A DNA stretch of 64,000 nt from Helicobacteraceae bacterium. Lineage in GTDB: Bacteria > Campylobacterota > Campylobacteria > Campylobacterales > Sulfurimonadaceae. How positions within the stretch are numbered: the stretch's first letter is position 1; the number at the start of each line of letters is the position of its first letter. Positions 25,453 to 34,419 of this stretch are shown here, one piece after another. The stretch lies in contig CANMJR010000011.1 of the NCBI GenBank assembly GCA_947498025.1, positions 1 through 64,000 on the forward strand, written 5' to 3'. A program made the translations under genes and the position numbers. The notes beneath the pieces are model-generated. The model was not told the origin of the DNA. It made no database searches and saw only the letters and a list, made by a program, of their open reading frames with translations.

Positions 25453-25504
25453 AATCGAACCTTTTATGTATTTTGTAGCATATTACAAAATAAAAAAGTG
25501 TTTG

Positions 25505-26122
25505 TCATTCACATTTGTTAATTTTATACTCTTTTTTAAGGCGGCTAAGATGTTGAGGCGTTATTCCTAAGAAAGTGGCGATATGATATTGTGGTACTTT
25601 ATCAAGAAGATGGGGATTTCTTTCGACAAATTCTTTAAAACGCTGTGATGCCGATTTTGTTTGTCGATCAATAATATAACGGTGTAGATATGAATACGCT
25701 GATTCTGCCATCAGCCTTCCAAATCGTTCGCCTTTTTTAAGTTTGTTATATAAATATTGGAGATCTCTATGGTCGATTGAAAGCAACTCGCACTCTTCGA
25801 GTGCCTCTATCTCGATTTGAGAAGGTTGTTGATGCAAAAAGCTATCATAGTCAGTCACAAATATATTGTGCATTTGTGCATTGGCATCATTAAAAAAGAG
25901 TCCCCATGTGTAATCTTTCCCCTGCTCATCAATCAAATACCCTCGCGCAAGTCCACTATTAATAAAAAATAATTGGGGGCATACACTACCAAAACGGAGA
26001 ATAATATCCCCTTTTTGGTAGTTTACCACTTGCAATTTTGATTTTAAAAGACTCCACTCAATAAAATTGAGTGAAATGTATTTTTCAAAAAAAATTTTGT
26101 ATTTTTCAAACATTTCAAACAT
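25505..26122 (-). CDS. Crp/Fnr-family transcriptional regulator
   Basis: About 205 residues, with a cyclic-nucleotide-binding-type N-terminal domain (YQKGDIILRFGSVCPQLFFINSGLARGY...CELLSIDHRDL) and a C-terminal winged helix (VPQYHIATFLGITPQHLSRLKKEY). No N-terminal Fnr-type cysteine set is seen, so it is not an obvious oxygen sensor. The ATG at 26122 has AAGG upstream; a TTG eight codons earlier is possible. It precedes the DUF2141/oxidoreductase pair on the same strand by about 50 bases and may control it. Confidence 0.85.
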   Translation of the reverse strand: MFEMFEKYKIFFEKYISLNFIEWSLLKSKLQVVNYQKGDIILRFGSVCPQLFFINSGLARGYLIDEQGKDYTWGLFFNDANAQMHNIFVTDYDSFLHQQPSQIEIEALEECELLSIDHRDLQYLYNKLKKGERFGRLMAESAYSYLHRYIIDRQTKSASQRFKEFVERNPHLLDKVPQYHIATFLGITPQHLSRLKKEYKINKCE

Positions 26123-26230
26123 TTTAAACCTTATAAAATAACTCAATTAACTTTTTCATAAATAACCGCTTTTTTAAATAGCAAGAATAATAGCTTTTTC
26201 AATATTTATACAAACTTTAACATCGTTTTA

Positions 26231-26262
26231 CTAGTTCCATCCTCTCCCAAGCTGAAATATCT
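26231..26262 (+). repeat. GTTCCATCCTCTCC-type intergenic repeat, copy 2
   Basis: TAGTTCCATCCTCTCC followed by a diverged tail resembles the copies near 23340 and 41265. It sits in the 428-base gap 26123-26550, which otherwise shows only the P-II promoter and no supportable gene. Confidence 0.5.
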
Positions 26263-26499
26263 ACTTCAATTACAACTTCATAAAATTTCTACATGCCAAT
26301 AAAAATCAAGTATACAATAATGTGAAAAATAATGCGATTATTGGATGAACTAAAAATTTTGATAGTTGTTTTTGTGATGTATATTTTAGCTTAGGAAAAG
26401 GTGAAGCGAGAAAAGATTTTACATATAAAAGAGTGCGTGTGACAGCGACGGGCATCAAACTAAAAAATAACGACAAAATTGTCATGCAAAAGCCTCTGC

Positions 26500-26515
26500 T
26501 AGAATAAAACTTGCA
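26500..26515 (+). promoter_or_regulatory. Candidate sigma-54 promoter of the P-II gene
   Basis: TAGAAT-AAAAC-TTGCA: the -12 TTGCA is perfect and G is at -24. The start codon lies 35 bases further on, an appropriate leader length. Confidence 0.5.
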
Positions 26516-26550
26516 CAGAACTTTTTAAATTAAGTTCTAAAAGGATTACC

Positions 26551-26949
26551 ATGTATCAACTCACTGCAATATTTAACAAAGTTTGTCTTAATGATGTCTT
26601 ACATGACCTCTGTGAGAGAAAAATCGAGGGAATAACAGTTATAGATGTTGTCGGAAAAGGCGGAATCGGTTTCATAGAAGAGGGAGAAACTCCCGATTTA
26701 GACCCGAAGGTAAAAATAGAGATTATTCTCTCAAACGATGCGTTCAAAGAGAGTGCAAAAGAGGCAATCAGAGCTAACACGCAAGATTTAGGACATGGAG
26801 CAGGTAAAATGTGGGTAATAAAAGTGCTTGAAGTTGAGAGAATCCGCACAGGTGAAAAAAACGAAGCAGCGCTTACGCAGTCTCTCGTTAGCAAGAAAAA
26901 AAGCAATTACGATAGCTGCTTTACAAATATAGACACTCCGGCGAGCTAA
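26551..26949 (+). CDS. P-II family nitrogen regulatory protein
   Basis: A 132-residue GlnB/GlnK-like signalling protein with a ferredoxin-like core (YQLTAIFNKVCLNDVLHDLC, KVKIEIILSND) and the C-terminal nucleotide-binding strand GHGAGKMWVIKVLEVERIRTGE. P-II proteins bind ATP/ADP and 2-oxoglutarate and control nitrogen assimilation or nitrogenase. The T-loop here (VGKGGIGFIEEGETPDLDP) is short and lacks the tyrosine that is uridylylated in enteric GlnB. There is also a roughly 25-residue C-terminal extension with one Cys. It may act by ligand binding alone. The upstream sigma-54-like site supports a nitrogen-fixation link. Confidence 0.85.
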   Translation: MYQLTAIFNKVCLNDVLHDLCERKIEGITVIDVVGKGGIGFIEEGETPDLDPKVKIEIILSNDAFKESAKEAIRANTQDLGHGAGKMWVIKVLEVERIRTGEKNEAALTQSLVSKKKSNYDSCFTNIDTPAS

Positions 26950-27004
26950 AAATTTGTTTTCGCTTTTAGTTGCCGAGGTTTTGCCTTGGATCTAAAAGTG
27001 AGTT

Positions 27005-29846
27005 TTACAAATCATAAAACTTATCAACAAACTTTACTATTTTATCCAACACTCTTGGGATGATTACTTTTCTCTCAAGCAGTTTTGGTTTTACTCTCAA
27101 AGTCTTTGCGACATCGTCTTTTAGAGGTATCCTCTCTTCGTAGATGTAGGTATCCACAACTTTTTTTACCTCATCGCATATCAAGTTTTCATCTCTGCAG
27201 AGTGCGTCATACGCCAGTTCCTTTTCAACTTCCCAAAACTTCTCAAACTCATTTTCTATGTTGTCCGAGTCGCTGATGCCTTGCATGTTCTCATTGATAA
27301 ACTTCTCTATCAACTCTTTTTTGCTTCTGAGATTCACCTGTCCGCTTATGATGTTTAAAATATTATTTTTTTGGCTCTCTTTCTCTGTTTCGTCTGCATC
27401 TTTATAACGGGAAAGTAGTTTTAAAATATAGGACACATTTATCTCATCAACCATAATCAGCTCTAATTCAAAGTCCACATCTTCGAGAATAGAAACTTTT
27501 TCTTTTGTTTGTGTCGGTTTGATAATTTCATATAAATCAAGATATTTGCTTTTATAATCCTCAAACTCTTGTACATGCATAGACAAATCAGACCACTTAA
27601 AATTACTAAACCCCTCAAGAATATTTTTGCCTCTCATAATCTCACGAAAAGCTCTTACAAACTCTAACTCTCCCCTGAGCCATAAGTTCATCCACGCTTG
27701 CAACACTTGGAGCTATTTGCATTAATGTTAAAAACGCCTCATTAAACTTTGCCACATACTCCTCATACGGCTGCATCAAAATAATATCTTTGGCATTTAT
27801 ATTTGAAAAAAGGGCTATCGCATCATCCGTATTCTTTTTGAGATTTCTAAAACAGACAATATTCCCCTGCGATTTTTTCTCATTTAGTATTCTGTTTGTT
27901 CTTGAGAAGGCTTGAACAAGTCCGTGGTATTTGAGGTTTTTATCGACATAGAGGGTGTTGAGGCTTGGAGAGTCAAAACCTGTTAAGAACATATTGACCA
28001 CCAAAAGTATATCTATCTCTCTATTTTTTACTTTTTTAGAAATGTCATTGTAGTAGTTATAAAAATTCTGCGAATCTTTCGTGCTAAACTTTGTCCCAAA
28101 CATGGCGTTGTAATCGCTTATGTAGCTCTCTAGCTTGTCACGGCTGTGTTGGTTGATGTGTGCTTCGTCCACATTTGCACCGTCTGCTTCATCTAACTCA
28201 GAAACGCCGTTTGCATCTTTGTCTTCTTCGTTTGCACTGTAGGAAAAAATGGTAGCTATTTTGAGATTATGTTTTTTACTTTTAAAAAGGTCGTAGTATT
28301 TTGTAAGTGTCTCAATGCCACTCACGCACATCATCGCCGTAAACTCTTTGTTATGCGTTTTTCGCGGATGGTTTGCAATAATATAGTCGGTTATCTTTTC
28401 TAGCCTACGGGGACTCTCTAAAAGCTCTTTGGTATCAATCTCTTCTACATCTATGTCGATATTTGTTGCACTTCCCTCTTTTTCTTTGTATCTGCCTACA
28501 TACTCGACCGAAAACTTCAAAACATTGTCATCCCCGATAGCGTCCATAATCACATATTTATGCAAAGGTGCATCAAAAAGCTCCGTTGTGGTGCGTTTGC
28601 CGAGTTTATTGCCCGTTGCGTTTTCAACAAAGATAGGCGTACCCGTAAACCCTATCATCTGATACTTATTAAAAAACTTCGTAATAGCTAAATGCGTCTC
28701 TCCAAACTGGCTTCTATGGCACTCATCAAAGATAAAAACAATATGCTTATCTCTAAGTTTTTCCATCATCTGCAAGTAGTGTTTTTTGCTTATGGCGGAG
28801 TTTAGCTTTTGAATGGTTGTAACAATGAGTTTCGTATCATCGCCAAGCTGTTTGACAAGTGCGTTTGTGTTGTCGGTTCCATCGACTGAGCCATTGCTAA
28901 AGCTGTTAAACTCCTTGTTGGTTTGGTAATCAAGGTCTTTTCTATCGACTACAAACACCACCTTTTCGACATGGGGAAGTTTCATCAAAATTTGTGCGGT
29001 TTTAAAAGAGGTAAGAGTTTTTCCGCTTCCCGTTGTGTGCCAGATGTAACCGTTTTTATCACTGTTTTCTACTCGCTCAATGATGGCTTCCGTGGCATGA
29101 AACTGGTAAGGTCGTAAAATCATAAGTATTTTTGGCACGGTCGCTAAAACAATATATTTACAAATCATCTTTGAGACATGGCATCGCTCCAAAAACACAT
29201 TTGTAAACTCTTCAATATTTGTTATGTTTTTATTCTTATCATCCGCCCAAAAAAAAGTCTGCTTAAATGATTGCTTACGATTGTTTGAGTAGTATTTGGT
29301 GTTTACCCCATTACTAATAATAAATATCTGTACATAGTTAAACAGAGCATTGTTTGAGCCATACGAGTGTCTTTGGTAGCGGTTGATTTGGTTAAAAGCC
29401 TCTTTGAGTTCCAAGCCTCTGCGTTTGAGTTCTATCTGCACAAGAGGCAAACCGTTTATAAGAAGTGTCACATCGTAACGGTTTTTATAAACGCCGTCCA
29501 CGGTGACTTGTTGCGTGACTTGAAAAAGGTTTTGACACCAGTGTTCCGAGTCTAAAAATTCGATGTATTTAGTTGTTCCGTCATCTAACGATAAAACAAA
29601 TTTATCTCTTAAAATCTTTGCTTTTTCAAATACTGAACCTTTATTTATGTGGTTTAGCACTTTTTTAAATTCACTCTGGCTCATGCTAAAATTATTATGT
29701 TTTTCGAGTTGCGCCTTCAGGTTGGCTTCGAGTGCCGTGTCATCTTTGATGGTAATTTTTTCGTACTCTAAATTTACAAGTTGTTTGACTAGGTTTTCTT
29801 CTAGTATCGCTTCGCTTTCTAAAGAAACTGCGTTTTGTTTGCTCAT
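27005..29846 (-). pseudogene. hsdR: Type I restriction endonuclease subunit R, frameshifted
   Basis: The gene reads as HsdR in two frames. From 29846 the first frame gives about 725 residues: a PD-(D/E)XK nuclease segment (VTLLINGLPLVQIELKRRG), helicase motif I (WHTTGSGKTLTSFKTA), the DECH box (FIFDECHRSQFGE) and GFTGTPI. Near 27672-27675 a run of four C on the plus strand (GGGG in the gene) shifts the frame. The first frame ends shortly after DELMAQG, and the C-terminal 220 residues continue in the other frame as ELEFVRAFREIMRG. Removing one G restores a normal protein of about 945 residues. Either the gene is broken, or expression depends on slippage at a very short run. HsdR cuts unmodified DNA with ATP-driven translocation. 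Confidence 0.85.
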
Positions 29847-30109
29847 GGGAACAGCCTATAAATATCTCTTCGATGCAAAAAACGAATAATGCTCAAAACA
29901 TCATCTTCATATCTAAATCCAAAACGGTAATTTCCTATCTTTAGACGATAGTAAACTTCATATCCTTTGAGTTTTTTTATATTTGCAAACTCCGATAAAT
30001 TGTCACAACTTTCAAACTCCAAAAGTTTAGATTTTAACTTTGTAGCTATGTTTTTATCATCAAGTTTTTGAATATCTTTTAGAAAATTTTTCTCATAATT
30101 TACTTTCAT
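29843..30109 (-). CDS. RelE/ParE-family toxin
   Basis: An 88-residue protein with the RelE/ParE fold pattern: an N-terminal MKVNYEKNFLKDIQKL strand-helix, then IKKLKGYEVYYRLKIGNYRFGFRYEDDVLSIIRFLHRRDIYR. RelE members cleave ribosome-bound mRNA and ParE members poison gyrase; the sequence does not clearly separate these. It shares a base with the antitoxin stop (TAATG), and its own stop overlaps the hsdR start (ATGA), so it is translationally coupled on both sides inside the hsd operon. Confidence 0.85.
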   Translation of the reverse strand: MKVNYEKNFLKDIQKLDDKNIATKLKSKLLEFESCDNLSEFANIKKLKGYEVYYRLKIGNYRFGFRYEDDVLSIIRFLHRRDIYRLFP

Positions 30110-30312
30110 TAGATGTTATCTAAAGCTTTAAACACATCATCTCTAGCAACATAATCTTTTTCTTCACTCTTTTGAAGCATATTGGCAAACTCCCTATTTT
30201 CTAAATCTTCTTCAACCAATTTATAAAAATACTCTTTTATTTTTTCCGGTGTTTTAAACTGAGAAAACAAAGTCTGTTCTAACTCTTTATTATCTATTTG
30301 AATGGCTAACAT
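30109..30312 (-). CDS. Antitoxin of the nested RelE/ParE-type pair
   Basis: A 67-residue acidic protein (MLAIQIDNKELEQTLFSQF...VARDDVFKALDNI), with the size, charge and position of a type II antitoxin: directly upstream of and coupled to the toxin gene. The N-terminal strand-like segment could be a small DNA-binding or dimerisation element; the acidic C-terminus would wrap the toxin. It lies 30 bases after hsdS. Confidence 0.8.
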   Translation of the reverse strand: MLAIQIDNKELEQTLFSQFKTPEKIKEYFYKLVEEDLENREFANMLQKSEEKDYVARDDVFKALDNI

Positions 30313-30342
30313 AGTGACTCCTTTTGTATGATTTTATCATTT

Positions 30343-31650
30343 TTACACAAACATCTGTTGCAAGAGTGCTTTTTTGAACTGTTTTGTGGAGTTTAGTTGT
30401 TTTTCTACATGTAAGAGTTTTGAGTCTAAGGATAAGAGGAAGTTTGCTATTTTTGTTTGTTCTTTTAGGGTTGGAATGTGGATTTTAATACTAAAAAAAT
30501 CTTCTAATCCAATATTTAGTAATCCGTGATTTCGAGCTCCTTCTTGTGCTACTTTTTCAATTTCTTTATTCTGAATACCTGTCTCAAAATATTGTTCCAT
30601 GAACGATAAATTAATATACTTATCAAAAGAAAAGCAAATATACAATGTTGACACTACACCCTTATCGTATCTTTTTAAAGATTTAATAGCCCCCATTGGA
30701 TAGCCATTAGAATAACTTTTATTGTATGCGAAATCACCTTTTTCCAAAAGATAATATCCTGTAACATCTTTTGCTGAAACTGATTTATTAAAAAACTCTA
30801 ATTGACTTATTAATCCAAGTTGAGCAGAAATTGTAAGTACATTCGTATTACATTCTTTATTTTTTGTAGTTTTTCTTTTTGCAACTTCCCCTAACTTCTT
30901 CTCAACCCACTCAGGGTATTCGCTTTTCTCGTTCCCAATGTCCTCATTGGGAATGCATACTTGGGTATCCACTCCCAAGCTGGAGCTTGGGAGCGAGAGG
31001 AAGGGACGAAATCGTATTTCTTGTGCAAATATTTTTTGCATCACACCTTTTTTATACTGCTCAAGGAGTGCTTTCTTTTTTGTAAGTTGCCCTATTTTTG
31101 TATCCACAGAAGTCAAAAAAGAGGCGATTTTTTCTTGTTCTGGTTTGGAGGGAAAATTTATCTTAAATTTTTCTACAATTTTAACATTTAGATTAGGAAC
31201 TCCCCCTCCTTGGAAAACACCATTACTAGCTTGTTTTTTACCAATAGGAGCATTTAATACAAATGTTAAAAAACTATTACTTAAAAAATTATTTGCTCTT
31301 ATGTGTGTTAAGCTCACATAAACACCGTAATCACCTTCATGCGGAAATATTGTTGCATTTCCATATCCTGCTCCAACCCTACTATAAAGGATATCTCCTT
31401 TTAATAATTTGTTGTTTTTACTGATTTTTTCATAGTGTTCTTTCGTAATATAACTGTATTTATGCAACGACAACTTTCCATCTGAAGTGACATTTTGTGA
31501 AGATAAAAATATAATACCTTCATCAACATATTCAGGAGTTGCAGCGATTCCACATCTTAATACATCTGTCAAATTATCAAGAGTATTGAAGCTCCACTCC
31601 CCACTAAACTCGCAAAACCGCAACTTTGGTACATTCATCTTGGCACTCAT
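30343..31650 (-). CDS. hsdS: Type I restriction specificity subunit S, with repeat-derived insertion
   Basis: About 435 residues with two target-recognition domains, each followed by a long helix (EQEKIASFLTSVDTKIGQLTKKKALLEQYKKG and EQTKIANFLLSLDSKLLHVEKQL), the classic HsdS layout. It sets the DNA target of both methylation and cutting. Between the halves, where homologues read roughly QEIRF...EYPEWVEKKLGE, about 25 residues (FLSLPSSSLGVDTQVCIPNED...) come from an intergenic repeat inserted in frame. The gene stays open, but the domain spacing is altered. The ATG at 31650 follows the hsdM stop by one base. Confidence 0.88.
   Translation of the reverse strand: MSAKMNVPKLRFCEFSGEWSFNTLDNLTDVLRCGIAATPEYVDEGIIFLSSQNVTSDGKLSLHKYSYITKEHYEKISKNNKLLKGDILYSRVGAGYGNATIFPHEGDYGVYVSLTHIRANNFLSNSFLTFVLNAPIGKKQASNGVFQGGGVPNLNVKIVEKFKINFPSKPEQEKIASFLTSVDTKIGQLTKKKALLEQYKKGVMQKIFAQEIRFRPFLSLPSSSLGVDTQVCIPNEDIGNEKSEYPEWVEKKLGEVAKRKTTKNKECNTNVLTISAQLGLISQLEFFNKSVSAKDVTGYYLLEKGDFAYNKSYSNGYPMGAIKSLKRYDKGVVSTLYICFSFDKYINLSFMEQYFETGIQNKEIEKVAQEGARNHGLLNIGLEDFFSIKIHIPTLKEQTKIANFLLSLDSKLLHVEKQLNSTKQFKKALLQQMFV
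30928..30997 (+). repeat. GTTCCCA...GGGAGCGAG palindromic element inside hsdS
   Basis: The element starts CTCGTTCCCAATG and ends TTGGGAGCGAG. It contains two hairpins: CCCAATG-TCCT-CATTGGG and CCCAAGCT-GG-AGCTTGGG. The inverted copy at 63638-63721 has the same two hairpins with a different middle. Here it lies within a coding region and keeps the frame open. Confidence 0.85.
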
Positions 31651-31651
31651 T

Positions 31652-33214
31652 CTAAAACGGCGTAGAGATGTTAAGCTCTGCACAAAACTTAGCGATGCTT
31701 TCGTCTGTGAGTTTCATCTCCACCTCTAGGGCTTGAAGCTCACTTGAAACTGCATCTAAATCTATCGCATTCTCTTCTTCAAAAGTATCGACATAACGCG
31801 GAATGTTTAGGTTGTAGTCATTCTCTTTTATCTCCTCTAAACTTGCATTGTGAGAGTATTTCTCAAGCTCTGTGCGGTTTTTGTAGGTTTCTATGATTTT
31901 TGTTACATGCTCATCCGTGAGAATATTTTGGTTTTTGGCTTTGTCGAACTCGTTGCTTGCATCTATAAAAAGCACTCTTCCACTATCTTCTCTACACTTT
32001 TTAAAAACCAAAATACAAGTCGGGATGCTCGTTCCATAAAAGATATTTGCAGGCAGACCGATAACAGCGTCAAGATAGTTTTTGTCCTCTATGAGGTACG
32101 CTCGTATGTGCCCCTCAGCCCCTCCACGAAAAAGTACGCCATGCGGAAGTACAACCGCCATCGTGCCGTTGTCGTCCAAATGGTAAATCATGTGTTGCAC
32201 AAAAGCAAAATCCGCTTTGCTTGAAGGTGCAAGCTTGCCGTACTGAGAAAATCTATCATCACTCATGTGAAGCGGATTTGCCGACCAGTTTGCCGAAAAA
32301 GGAGGATTCGCTACGATGGCTTCAAATTTGTCATCCATGTGTTGTGGGTTTTCGAGCGTGTCCTCTTGGCGGATGTTAAACTTGCGGTAGTGAACATCGT
32401 GCATAATCATGTTCATGCGAGCCAAGTTGTAAGTGGTGCGGTTAAGCTCCTGACCGTAAAAGTTGCTTACATCTTCCACCTCTTTGGCAACGCGTAACAA
32501 GAGTGAGCCACTTCCGCATGTCGGGTCGTAAACAGATTTGAGTTTTGATTTTTTATTGGTTACAAGTTTTGCCAATATTTTTGAAACTTGTTGCGGAGTG
32601 TAAAACTCTCCCGCTTTTTTCCCAGCACCTGAGGCAAACTGAGCAATGAGGTACTCATACGCATCGCCCAAAACATCTCTGTCATGATTTTTGAGTTCAA
32701 AGTTGATGTTGTCAAGATGGGAGAGAACTTTTGCGATGAGAGTGTTTTTTTGCTCCTCCGTTTTTCCTAGCTTTGTGCTTGTGAGGTCGAGGTCTTCAAA
32801 AAGATGTTCAAAATCATCTTCGCTCTCATGCCCCATTGTGCTTTGTTCGATGTTTCTTAAAATGCCTGTGAGGTCTTCAAGGATGAAGTTGTTTTTGTCG
32901 GAATTGCCTCTTTTTGCAACCGCCGAGAAAAGCTCTGAGGGTTTTAAAAAATAGCCGAGTGAGTCGATGGCATCTTCTTTGATGTCGTTTAACATCTCTT
33001 TGCCCTCTTCGCTGTTTTCGTCAATTTGAGTGTAGTTTATATTATCACCGTCCAAAAGGTCGTTTGCATAATTTTCGATTTTTTCGGAGAGATATTTGTA
33101 GAAGATAAAGCCCAAAATGTAATCACGAAACTCATCCGCGTCCATCTTTCCTCTGAGCGTGTTTGCTATGTTCCAAAGTTACTGTTCTAACTGTTTTTTC
33201 TGCTCTTCGCCCAT
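31652..33214 (-). pseudogene. hsdM: Type I DNA methyltransferase subunit M with early nonsense codon
   Basis: Adenine-N6 methyltransferase with SAM-binding VYDPTCGSGSLLL and catalytic VANPPFSANWS (NPPF). From the natural ATG at 33214 the frame reads MGEEQKKQLEQ and then meets TAA at 33181-33179, before continuing LWNIANTLRGKMDADEFRDYI, the normal HsdM N-terminus. The stop therefore interrupts an otherwise intact gene at codon 12. Restart at the internal ATG (33145) would give a 497-residue protein lacking only the first 23 residues and might retain activity. Everything downstream looks undamaged. It is the first gene of the hsdM-hsdS-antitoxin-toxin-hsdR operon. Confidence 0.85.
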
Positions 33215-33298
33215 AATTTGCCAAACCCTATTTATAAAAATTGGCAGATTTTAGCGTAAGCATGCTGAGAGGGCTATACCGAAAGCCTATCTATTCGC

Positions 33299-34288
33299 TC
33301 AGAATTGATAGGTAAACTTAAAACCTCCGATTGTGTCTATCTCATTTTTTCCTTCAATATAAGAGGGTTGTGATTGATAAAAGAATGTTAATTTTTGCCC
33401 CTCATAGTACAAGCTGGCTCCCGTATAAAGAGCGGCACTGAACCCACTTTTATTCACCTGATACCCCTCTTTTTTGCTTCTATCTAAGATATAAGAGTAG
33501 CCCAACACTTCGCCATTTATTCCGACATCACAAGACCAGCCGATGCCCTCATGTTTTTTGTACGATTGCAACAGAGAAGCTTCCTCTTTAAGATAGGGGT
33601 AATTGACATTAAAATTTTCTATGTAATTTTCACCAACACGAAAAATTGTTCCGGCAAAAGCATCTGTTATAAAATTACCGACCTGAATACCGAAATGTGT
33701 AAATAAATCTGCATTCAATCCATTCTCATAGTGGTGCTGCCAGCTTTTTTGACCATGACGTAAAAGTACATTTATCGTCAATTCTGTCCCTATTTGTGTG
33801 CCCCAACCTTTAGGTTGTGTATTGCCGATTATTTTATGTGTTGTAGTTTGCAGCCACTCCGCGCCGGACTCTTCTCCAACAACACCCAACTCTATGCGGC
33901 GTTCGTCAAAACTTGTACTGTCCCATTCAAACAGATAAGATGCTAATGCTAAATATCCGGCATATGCCATATCATCATGTTGAGGTACAGATGTTCGTGT
34001 ATCGGTAGGAGTAATTGTTATCTGATACAAACTTATGCCGGCATTATGTTGTCGCGATTCATCCATTGTAACAGGAGGAATCGCATTGGCAATATCAAAC
34101 ATAAGAGCGCTATAACCGTTTGAAATGTTATCTTCTTTGTTCTCAAATGTGTTGTCTAGCCAACTCACACCGACACCGTTTGTAAAATGACGATCTCTTC
34201 CGGCAAAGACATCGTTGTACCACAAAAATGAAAACTGACCGGCATACAAAGTTTGTACAGATAAAAGCAGCAGTAATTTATATTTCAT
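33299..34288 (-). CDS. LpxR-like lipid A deacylase family outer-membrane protein (DUF2219)
   Basis: A 329-residue protein with a signal peptide (LLLLLSVQTLYA) and alternating beta-barrel strands ending in an aromatic residue (GGFKFTYQF), typical of an outer-membrane barrel. Near the N-terminus FLWYNDVFAGRDRHFTNGVGVSW matches the LpxR family motif (N-D-x-F ... D-R-x-(Y/F)-T-N-G). LpxR removes the 3'-acyloxyacyl chain from lipid A using a His/Asp-type, calcium-dependent site. The family call is good; enzymatic activity is inferred. Confidence 0.8.
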   Translation of the reverse strand: MKYKLLLLLSVQTLYAGQFSFLWYNDVFAGRDRHFTNGVGVSWLDNTFENKEDNISNGYSALMFDIANAIPPVTMDESRQHNAGISLYQITITPTDTRTSVPQHDDMAYAGYLALASYLFEWDSTSFDERRIELGVVGEESGAEWLQTTTHKIIGNTQPKGWGTQIGTELTINVLLRHGQKSWQHHYENGLNADLFTHFGIQVGNFITDAFAGTIFRVGENYIENFNVNYPYLKEEASLLQSYKKHEGIGWSCDVGINGEVLGYSYILDRSKKEGYQVNKSGFSAALYTGASLYYEGQKLTFFYQSQPSYIEGKNEIDTIGGFKFTYQF

Positions 34289-34419
34289 CTACCACTACTT
34301 TTAAATCTTTCACACCCTCTCCTCAAGACTTTCTCTTGTTACAAGCACTACTTCAGCAAAATTTTGACATGTTAAATTATATTACAATAATATCATACAT
34401 ATTTATTTTCTGACTTTTT

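Noticed and set aside
26332-26394. 20-residue hydrophobic open frame upstream of the P-II gene
   Set aside because: It has no ribosome site and could be chance in AT-rich DNA; there is not enough to call a gene.
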